NCBI GenBank assembly: GCA_025999115.1
Contig: BNWW01000088.1
Coordinates: 1 to 6,911 of the forward strand
DNA length: 6,911 nt
Direction: 5' to 3'
From: Bacteroidia bacterium
GTDB taxonomy: Bacteria > Bacteroidota > Bacteroidia > Bacteroidales > Azobacteroidaceae
Positions 1-4,337 of this stretch are shown here, in pieces. The position numbers and the translations under genes were made by a program. The notes under the pieces are model-generated. The model was not told where the DNA came from. It was given only the letters and a program-made list of their open reading frames with translations, and ran no database searches. How positions within the stretch are numbered: position 1 is the first letter of the stretch; each line of letters opens with the position of its first letter.

Positions 1-256
1 CGCTCAAATCCTTGGTATCGACTGCGAGATTCTTTTTTAAGTTTTCCAAATAATCGGTCGAAGGTTTTAAATAATAACTCACGCCGTTTAATTGTTGCAA
101 TAGTGATAGGGAATTATTCAAAGGCGCGATTTGTTCTTTCATTTTTTCATCGGATGTTTGCGATAACTGCCCTTGTATGTGGACATCATAATTGAAATTG
201 AAAGATGACGGAATATATGAACGAGAGATTGCTAAAGTGTAACAAATGTGTTTCAT
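1..256 (-). CDS. S74-type intramolecular chaperone (tail-fibre domain) protein, 5' part only
   Basis: The reading frame starts at ATG 256 and runs open for 85 codons to the left edge, so the C-terminus is missing. An in-frame stop (positions 269-271) lies just upstream, so no longer N-terminus is possible. Residues 34-64 read T-S-D-E-K-M-K, then a helix-like stretch, then L-N-G-V-S-Y-Y-L-K. This matches the start of the peptidase S74 chaperone domain, whose usual form is S-D-x-R-x-K followed by a helix and a V-x-Y/F-x-W/x-K strand. In phage endosialidase fibres this domain assembles the trimer and then cuts itself off with a Ser/Lys dyad five residues apart. Here Ser35 and Lys40 have that spacing. 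Residues 19-33 look like the short beta strands that usually precede the cut. The first 18 residues are mildly hydrophobic but not a convincing signal peptide. The domain call is from memory of the motif and moderate; the family normally has a long fibre before this domain, which is absent here. Confidence 0.6.
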   Translation of the reverse strand, partial: MKHICYTLAISRSYIPSSFNFNYDVHIQGQLSQTSDEKMKEQIAPLNNSLSLLQQLNGVSYYLKPSTDYLENLKKNLAVDTKDLS

Positions 257-393
257 AAAATGTGATTTTTAAAATGATTTTATAAGTAAACAATTAAAAC
301 GTGAAATTGTTTTAGTTAATTTCTCACACATCCTTAACAGCAACCCCAAAACAATATTTTCCTTAATATTTCATAAATATCAAGAAAAAAATA

Positions 394-401
394 TACTTTT
401 G
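394..401 (+). promoter_or_regulatory. Bacteroidetes -7 promoter element for the lipoprotein gene
   Basis: TACTTTTG matches the Bacteroidetes sigma-ABfr -7 consensus TAnnTTTG exactly and lies 47 bp before the ATG at 449, predicting a leader of about 40 nt. No clean TTTG -33 element is seen at the expected distance; that zone instead holds the AT-rich dyad ATATTT-CAT-AAATAT (366-380). Confidence 0.6.
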
Positions 402-409
402 CAAAATTA
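402..409 (-). promoter_or_regulatory. Possible minus-strand -7 element for the S74-domain gene
   Basis: On the minus strand this reads TAATTTTG, a match to TAnnTTTG, pointing toward the gene that starts at 256. It abuts the plus-strand element at 394-401, so the two share the palindrome TTTTGCAAAA (397-406). The leader would be about 140 nt, which is long, and no -33 element is clear, so this may be a by-product of the palindrome. Confidence 0.3.
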
Positions 410-448
410 TTGAGTCAATACTCTTAATTCATTTTTAAAAATTACACA

Positions 449-1603
449 ATGAAAATTTATCATTCACTCACAATCGCTCTTTGTGCAACCTTGTTGATTC
501 TAACCGGTTGTAAAAGTACGGGGCAAAAAGCATTATCGCGCGGAGATTACTACTCTGCTTGTATTCAAGCTATTGAAAAATTGCGCTCGTCGCCCAACAA
601 CAACGATGCGGCCAATGCGCTCGCAGTAGCTTATCCCTTGTTAGTCAATTATGCAGACCGGGAAATCGATCATCTGCAAGTGGCATCTTCTGATCCGTCG
701 CGTTATCTAAAAATCTTCGATTTGTACCAAAAATTGAATAATGTAGCGGTGCAGGTTTCTCGTTCGCCGGTGGCTTTGCAATTGCTTCCGAATTTGAATT
801 ATTATAACAACGAACTGGAATCGGCGCGTACTTCGGCGGCCGAAGAAACCTATCAAAACGCTGCAAAAACACTGCAAACCGGTACGCGGCAGGCAGCCAA
901 ACAAGCTTATCAGATGTATCTGCAAACCGACGCCATGATTCCGGGTTACAAGGATGTATTTCTCAAAATACAAGAAGCCAAATGGGCGGCGACCTTGAAA
1001 GTGGTTTTGGAACAAGTTCCGGAGGAAGGTCAATATAAAATCAGCGCCGATTTCTTTCAAAATCAGGTATTTGAATATTTTTCAACCAATATCCGCAACG
1101 AATACATCCAAATTTTTGCACCGGAAGAAGCCAAAGCAATGAAACTTCATCCCGACCAAATTATCCGTCTTAATTTCCAAGATTTTGTAGTGGGACAAGT
1201 GCGCGAAAGCACCGATACGCGCGAAGTGAAACGCGACAGTGTGGCGACCGGCACTTATACCGACGCCCAAGGGAAGAAACACACTGCTTATGGAAGCGTA
1301 ACGGCCAAACTGACTGTGCGCACGGTAGAAGTTTCGTCGTCGGGTATCTTGAATGCATACATCATGGATTATCGTACCAATACGATTTTGTCGCAGCAAA
1401 AATTTCCCGGTTCTTACAAATGGACGGATTCGTGGGCGACTTTCAACGGCGACGAACGGGCATTGAGCCAAAAAGAAGCGGATATGTGCAAGCGCACGCA
1501 AACTTCACCGCCACCGCCACCGCAAGATATGTTTATTCAATTTACGATTCCGATTTATAATAATTTGACACGGTTTATTCAGTCGTATTACCGGAATTAT
1601 TGA
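449..1603 (+). CDS. Conserved lipoprotein of unknown function (TPR-like N-terminal part)
   Basis: This encodes a 384-residue protein starting with a lipoprotein signal: Lys2, a hydrophobic core (about 7-18) and a lipobox L-T-G-C ending at Cys21, so the mature protein should be lipidated and sit in the envelope. Residues 25-60 (A-L-x-x-G-D-Y-Y-x-A) resemble a single tetratricopeptide-like helix pair. Residues 125-185 look helical (rich in A, Q, K, Y). The second half (about 200-350) is predicted beta-rich, with alternating polar and hydrophobic residues and a T-G-T-Y-T-D-A-Q-G-K-K turn. A run of five prolines (354-358) separates it from the tail, which ends in aromatic-rich sequence. I recall similar Bacteroidetes proteins carrying an F-N-G-D-E-R-A-L block before a proline run, but none with a known role. 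The gene stands alone with its own promoter, and the palindromic terminator starts 8 bp after its stop. Coding status is confident; function is not known. Confidence 0.9.
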   Translation: MKIYHSLTIALCATLLILTGCKSTGQKALSRGDYYSACIQAIEKLRSSPNNNDAANALAVAYPLLVNYADREIDHLQVASSDPSRYLKIFDLYQKLNNVAVQVSRSPVALQLLPNLNYYNNELESARTSAAEETYQNAAKTLQTGTRQAAKQAYQMYLQTDAMIPGYKDVFLKIQEAKWAATLKVVLEQVPEEGQYKISADFFQNQVFEYFSTNIRNEYIQIFAPEEAKAMKLHPDQIIRLNFQDFVVGQVRESTDTREVKRDSVATGTYTDAQGKKHTAYGSVTAKLTVRTVEVSSSGILNAYIMDYRTNTILSQQKFPGSYKWTDSWATFNGDERALSQKEADMCKRTQTSPPPPPQDMFIQFTIPIYNNLTRFIQSYYRNY

Positions 1604-1611
1604 AGAAATAG

Positions 1612-1725
1612 AAAAAGGCTGTCTTAAAAGAGTTTTGTCATTGCGGGCTTGACCCGCAATCTCCTGAATTTTTGCAGAAGATTCCTGCTTTCGCAGGAAT
1701 GACACGCTTTTAAGACAGCCTTTTT
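1612..1725. repeat. 114-bp nested palindromic repeat element (MITE-like)
   Basis: Perfect 19-bp inverted arms (1612-1630 and 1707-1725, AAAAAGGCTGTCTTAAAAG and its complement) enclose a second set of inverted ends, GTCATT (1637-1642) and AATGAC (1698-1703). Inside those are two separate 8-bp hairpins: ATTGCGGG/CCCGCAAT (1640-1647 with 1653-1660, 5-nt loop) and ATTCCTGC/GCAGGAAT (1681-1688 with 1693-1700, 4-nt loop). The inner part resembles the widespread dispersed repeat that translates to fragments such as R-K-Q-E-S and A-G-Q-A-R-N-D; that recognition is from memory. The outer arm GGCTGTCTTAAAA resembles the terminal repeats of some Bacteroidetes transposons, also from memory. No target-site duplication is evident. 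The minus-strand open frame covering it (1505-1705) is just repeat translation. Confidence 0.75.
1612..1725. terminator. Bidirectional intrinsic terminator formed by the outer arms
   Basis: The GGCTGTCTTAAAAG arms pair perfectly and are followed by five Ts on both strands (1721-1725 on plus; the complement of 1612-1616 on minus). It sits between convergent genes: the lipoprotein gene ends 8 bp to the left, and the minus-strand tRNA-Gln ends 27 bp to the right. This fits a shared terminator, though the loop between the arms is long (76 nt) and itself folds into two hairpins. Confidence 0.6.
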
Positions 1726-1752
1726 ACAATATCTTTGCAATACCCTCTACTG

Positions 1753-1823
1753 TTGCCTTGTTAGGACTCGAACCCAAACAAGCGGAACCAGAATCCGATG
1801 TGCTACCATTACACCACAAGGCA
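1753..1823 (-). tRNA. tRNA-Gln (anticodon CUG)
   Basis: Read on the minus strand this gives a full cloverleaf. The acceptor TGCCTTG pairs with CAAGGCA (all seven pairs), the D arm is GTGT/GCAC around an AATGGTA loop, the anticodon loop is TTCTGGT with CTG at the anticodon, the variable loop is four nucleotides, and the T arm is TTGGG-TTCGAGT-CCTAA. The discriminator base is A. The U1-A72 first pair is typical of glutamine tRNAs. The top anticodon-stem pair (27-43) is a U-C mismatch. The CCA end is not encoded, so it must be added by the CCA enzyme. The tRNA lies 48 bp after punA on the same strand and could receive read-through from it, but it has its own promoter. Confidence 0.95.
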
Positions 1824-1837
1824 GTTTTTTCGAGCCG

Positions 1838-1869
1838 CAAAGATAAATAAAATTATATCATCAACCAAA
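1838..1869 (-). promoter_or_regulatory. Promoter of tRNA-Gln (-7 TATCTTTG, -33 TTTG)
   Basis: On the minus strand, TATCTTTG at 1838-1845 matches TAnnTTTG, and TTTG at 1866-1869 lies 20 bp upstream, giving the best two-part Bacteroidetes promoter in the window. It predicts a start about 8-10 nt before the mature tRNA 5' end at 1823. The -33 element sits just outside the punA stop codon. Confidence 0.75.
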
Positions 1870-1871
1870 AT

Positions 1872-2684
1872 TTACAAACGCTTAATCACTTCTTCCATGA
1901 TAAACGCCATCTTCGGTTGCGCGATTTTAGCCGCTTCCTGCACTTCTTCGTGCGATACTTCCACGATTTTACCCAAAACGCCCAAGTCGGTTATAATGCT
2001 GAAAGCCAAGACTTTCAATCCGCCATGATGCGCTACGATGACTTCGGGAACGGTGGACATTCCCACTGCATCGCCGCCAATCACTTTGAAATAGTAATAT
2101 TCGGCCGGCGTTTCAAAAGTAGGACCTTGCGTGCCGACATAAGTTCCGAATTGCAGTTTGATATTGTTGTCTGTAGCGATTTTCGTAGCCAATTTCCTCA
2201 ACGAAAGATTATATGTTTCGCTCATGTCGAGGAAACGAACGCCAAATTCGGGCAGATTTTTTCCACGCAACGGATGTTCGGGGAACAAATTGATATGGTC
2301 TTCGATCAGCATAATATCGCCGATTTGGAACGACGAATTCATGCCGCCGGCCGCATTGGATACGAACAAATATTCAAATCCCAAAAATTGCATCACTCGC
2401 ACGGGATAAGTTACTTGCTTCATATCGTATCCTTCATAAAAATGGAAACGGCCTTGCATGGCTAAAATCGTTTTGCCGCCCAATTTGCCGACAATCAATT
2501 TGCCGCTGTGTCCTTCGACGGTCGAAACCGGAAAATGCGGAATCGTTTCGTAAGGAATTTCTTTCTTGTCGGTAATATTGTTGGCCAAATCGCCCAATCC
2601 GGTACCCAAAATAATACCGATTTTCGTGTCTGCGGGTATCTGTGGTCTAAGCCAAGATACGGTTTCTTGTAAATTCTTTAACAT
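1872..2684 (-). CDS. punA: Purine nucleoside phosphorylase, trimeric PNP/MTAP family
   Basis: This cytosolic enzyme splits purine nucleosides with phosphate into free base and (deoxy)ribose 1-phosphate for purine salvage. The 270-residue length is normal for the family. Aligned by eye with human PNP, the active-site blocks are present: the phosphate-binding loop G-T-G-L-G (27-31, Thr28 for human Ser33), R79-F-H81 with Tyr83 (human Arg84, His86, Tyr88), N-A-A-G-G (110-114), G-P-T-F-E-T with Glu191 (human Glu201), V-G-M-S-T-V-P-E with Met209 (human Met219), and His245 in S-H-E-E-V (human His257). The notable difference is Asp233 in I-I-T-D-L-G, where human PNP has Asn243, the residue that selects 6-oxopurines; the related MTA phosphorylase has Asp there. 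The start M-L-K-N-L lies inside the end of lpxK (38-bp overlap), so the two are probably co-transcribed and perhaps translationally coupled. Family assignment is firm; base preference is open. Confidence 0.95.
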   Translation of the reverse strand: MLKNLQETVSWLRPQIPADTKIGIILGTGLGDLANNITDKKEIPYETIPHFPVSTVEGHSGKLIVGKLGGKTILAMQGRFHFYEGYDMKQVTYPVRVMQFLGFEYLFVSNAAGGMNSSFQIGDIMLIEDHINLFPEHPLRGKNLPEFGVRFLDMSETYNLSLRKLATKIATDNNIKLQFGTYVGTQGPTFETPAEYYYFKVIGGDAVGMSTVPEVIVAHHGGLKVLAFSIITDLGVLGKIVEVSHEEVQEAAKIAQPKMAFIMEEVIKRL

Positions 2685-3732
2685 GATTTTCTATTTTTGA
2701 AATAAATGAATGTTCTTCTTTGTCGCTGCAAAACGCCACCTCGATGGGTAAATAGTAAATGTGCGATTTGATTTCGTCTGTAATAAACGGATTATGTTGT
2801 AATCGCACCGCATCCTTTTCGGAAGTAATGATGATTTTATGTTGATTTTCAATCGTTTGAAATGTTCTTTGAATCCGGATAACATCATTCCTGTTGAAAT
2901 CATGATGGTCGGAATAAACCATTGATTGTAAATCGGTTGTATAATTTTTCAGATATTCGATTAAAGGTTTAGGATTTGCCAATCCGGTGATAACCAAAAA
3001 GGAATATAATTCTTTTTTCAGACGCTCAATATTTTCCTTTTTCACAGTGGAAAATTCGGGAAAAACCGGCAATAATCCCCTGTAAATGAATCGAGAATTG
3101 AAAATTGAAAATATTGTTGTAATTCGTAATTCGTAATTTGTAATTCGTAATTGCTCACTATTTTTCGTAACAATCAAAATATCAGCGCGTTTGCAGCAGG
3201 AAGCCGGTTCACGTAACCGGCCGGCCGGCAGAAGTTTGTCTTCCCAAAACGGACGATTGCTGTCGGTTAATAAGATTGATAATGAAGGTTTTACGAAGCG
3301 ATGTTGAAAAGCGTCGTCCAACAAAATCACATCCGGTTTTTCTTGCAATAACAGACGAATCGCCCGCCTGCGATTCGCATCTACGGCGACAATAATTTCC
3401 GAAAATTTCCGGTGCATTTGAAACGGTTCGTCGCCAATGGTTTGAGCATTTGCTTTTTCATCAGCCAAAAGAAAACCTTTTGTTTTGCGTTTGTAGCCGC
3501 GACTTAAAACGGCTACTTTGTATTTTTTACTTAACAGACGAATCAAAAACTCGGTATGCGGCGTTTTTCCGGTTCCGCCAACCGATAAATTGCCGATGGA
3601 AATCACCGGAATATCAAACGATTCGCTTGGCAGAATGCTCCAATCAAACAACTTGTTCCGCAAAAAAACGATGCTTCCGTAGAGCCACGAAAGCGGCAGT
3701 AATGCTTTGTATATTTTGAATTTCCGCTGCAT
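2647..3732 (-). CDS. lpxK: Tetraacyldisaccharide 4'-kinase (lipid A biosynthesis)
   Basis: LpxK adds the 4'-phosphate to the lipid A disaccharide precursor using ATP at the inner face of the inner membrane. The 361-residue length is typical of Bacteroidales members. Visible features are an N-terminal amphipathic/hydrophobic segment (about 8-25), the P-loop V-G-G-T-G-K-T (51-57) after I-S-I-G-N, S-R-G-Y-K-R (77-82), I-G-D-E-P (99-103), the Walker B-like V-I-L-L-D-D-A-F-Q-H-R (135-145) with the acidic pair Asp139-Asp140, L-P-A-G-R-L-R-E-P (168-176), the S-D-H-H-D-F block (274-279) and T-S-E-K-D-A-V-R (303-310). Residues 195-216 are odd: they translate a 7-bp tandem tract (see the repeat entry), yet the region seems not to lengthen the protein much. 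It starts a short minus-strand operon with punA and has a promoter match just upstream. Confidence 0.95.
   Translation of the reverse strand: MQRKFKIYKALLPLSWLYGSIVFLRNKLFDWSILPSESFDIPVISIGNLSVGGTGKTPHTEFLIRLLSKKYKVAVLSRGYKRKTKGFLLADEKANAQTIGDEPFQMHRKFSEIIVAVDANRRRAIRLLLQEKPDVILLDDAFQHRFVKPSLSILLTDSNRPFWEDKLLPAGRLREPASCCKRADILIVTKNSEQLRITNYELRITTIFSIFNSRFIYRGLLPVFPEFSTVKKENIERLKKELYSFLVITGLANPKPLIEYLKNYTTDLQSMVYSDHHDFNRNDVIRIQRTFQTIENQHKIIITSEKDAVRLQHNPFITDEIKSHIYYLPIEVAFCSDKEEHSFISKIENHVKEFTRNRILA
3095..3152. repeat. 7-bp tandem repeats inside lpxK
   Basis: Positions 3119-3152 hold GTAATTC-type 7-mers in four full copies plus a partial one (one copy is GTAATTT). Positions 3095-3112 hold a second 7-mer series, GAATTGA then AAATTGA and a partial copy. 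Being 7 bp long, the first tract gives a 7-residue protein repeat on the lpxK strand (L-R-I-T-N-Y-E then L-R-I-T), followed by F-S-I-F-N-S-R-F-I from the second. Such tracts, as I remember, are common dispersed intergenic repeats in Bacteroidetes and some other bacteria; here they are in frame in a household gene. Confidence 0.8.
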
Positions 3733-3750
3733 TTGCTATTAAAATGACTG

Positions 3751-3758
3751 CAAAGATA
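3751..3758 (-). promoter_or_regulatory. -7 promoter element of lpxK-punA
   Basis: The minus strand reads TATCTTTG, a full match to TAnnTTTG, followed by C as at the tRNA promoter. It lies 18 bp before the lpxK ATG at 3732, predicting a leader of roughly 12-14 nt. No clear TTTG -33 element is seen. Confidence 0.6.
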
Positions 3759-3780
3759 GGATTTTTTCATTTAAATGATG

Positions 3781-3788
3781 TAATTTTG
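3781..3788 (+). promoter_or_regulatory. -7 promoter element of the RNase H gene
   Basis: TAATTTTG matches TAnnTTTG. Its predicted start (about 3793-3795) is only a few nucleotides before ATG 3798, implying an almost leaderless mRNA. It would lie inside the coding region if the upstream ATG 3744 were used, which supports 3798 as the start. Confidence 0.45.
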
Positions 3789-3797
3789 TCGCCCGTT

Positions 3798-4211
3798 ATG
3801 TCGAATCCTATCTTAAACAGTTTGTCCGTCGATGCCGCTTGTTCCGGCAACCCCGGCATTATGGAGTATCGTGGCGTTTTTACCGCCACCAAACAGGAAA
3901 TTTTCCGGATGGGGCCTTTTAAGGAAGGCACCAACAACATCGGCGAGTTTTTGGCTTTGGTGCATGGTATAGCCTTGTTGAAACAGCAAAATTCCACGAT
4001 TCCGGTTTATTCCGACAGTGTGAGCGCGATGGCTTGGGTGCGGAACAAAAAGGCGAAAACTACTTTAACGCCTTGCGCCGAAAATCAGGTTTTGTTTGAT
4101 TTGATTGCGCGAGCGGAGAAATGGTTGAGGAGCAATACTTATAGTAATGCGGTTTTGAAGTGGGAAACGCGGGTTTGGGGAGAGATTCCGGCGGATTTTG
4201 GGAGGAAGTAA
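3798..4211 (+). CDS. rnhA: Ribonuclease H (type 1 RNase H fold)
   Basis: RNase H cuts the RNA strand of RNA:DNA hybrids, removing R-loops and primers in the cytoplasm. The 137-residue protein keeps all four DEDD metal-binding acidic residues: Asp12 in S-V-D-A-A-C-S-G-N-P-G, Glu50 in N-I-G-E-F-L-A-L, Asp73 in V-Y-S-D-S, and Asp133 in W-G-E-I-P-A-D-F-G-R-K at the extreme C-terminus. The S-G-N-P-G turn and the W-V-R-N-K-K stretch (80-85) fit the fold. The frame can be extended upstream to ATG 3744 (18 more residues), but the extension does not resemble the family and would contain the putative promoter, so 3798 is chosen. It is divergent from lpxK with 65 bp between the start codons. The gene symbol follows the enzyme class; bacteria can have several RNase H paralogs, so the symbol is less sure than the activity. 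Confidence 0.87.
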   Translation: MSNPILNSLSVDAACSGNPGIMEYRGVFTATKQEIFRMGPFKEGTNNIGEFLALVHGIALLKQQNSTIPVYSDSVSAMAWVRNKKAKTTLTPCAENQVLFDLIARAEKWLRSNTYSNAVLKWETRVWGEIPADFGRK

Positions 4212-4318
4212 ATGGGGAAACGGCCAATTCCTCATTATCTGTTGGGCTTCGATGTGGGCAACTCACTCGGAATGCGATTGCGGTAGAAAATAAAATCCGC
4301 ACTTTTCCGTTAATAGTA

Positions 4319-4335
4319 AGATAAATAAATTATCT
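4319..4335. promoter_or_regulatory. Inverted repeat directly before the TonB-dependent receptor start
   Basis: AGATAA (4319-4324) and TTATCT (4330-4335) form a perfect 6-bp dyad with a 5-nt spacer, ending 2 bp before ATG 4338. It could be an operator or a weak hairpin around the start codon. No TAnnTTTG element is visible in the 126 bp between the RNase H stop and this start, so how the gene is transcribed is unclear. AT-rich DNA makes chance dyads likely. Confidence 0.25.
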
Positions 4336-4337
4336 GC

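Noticed and set aside
1082..1501. A 139-codon minus-strand open frame opposite the lipoprotein gene.
   Set aside because: Composition is typical of a shadow frame (many R, H, F), with no motif and no promoter; the plus-strand gene has a lipobox and a promoter.
1636..1704. A CRISPR-like array suggested by the two neighbouring hairpins.
   Set aside because: The two hairpins have different sequences and there are no regularly spaced direct repeats.
1505..1705. A 66-codon minus-strand open frame with R-K-Q-E-S and A-G-Q-A-R-N-D words.
   Set aside because: These words come from translating the palindromic repeat at 1612-1725, not from a protein gene.
1917..2465. A 182-codon plus-strand open frame opposite punA.
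   Set aside because: It lies entirely antisense to a clearly conserved enzyme, has no recognisable domains and reads as a shadow of punA codons.
3744..3797. An 18-codon N-terminal extension of RNase H from ATG 3744.
   Set aside because: It does not resemble the RNase H family start, and it contains the putative promoter at 3781-3788; ATG 3798 gives a normal N-terminus.
4212..4286. A 24-codon open frame starting directly after the RNase H stop, preceded by GGGAGGAAG that looks like a ribosome binding site.
   Set aside because: The purine-rich stretch is just the codons for the conserved G-R-K end of RNase H, the frame is very short, Bacteroidetes rarely use such sites, and the peptide matches nothing I can name with confidence.
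4279..4306. TGCGG and CCGCA with a 13-nt spacer, followed by CTTTT, as a terminator for RNase H.
   Set aside because: Only five base pairs, a long loop and an interrupted T-tract; too weak to call.
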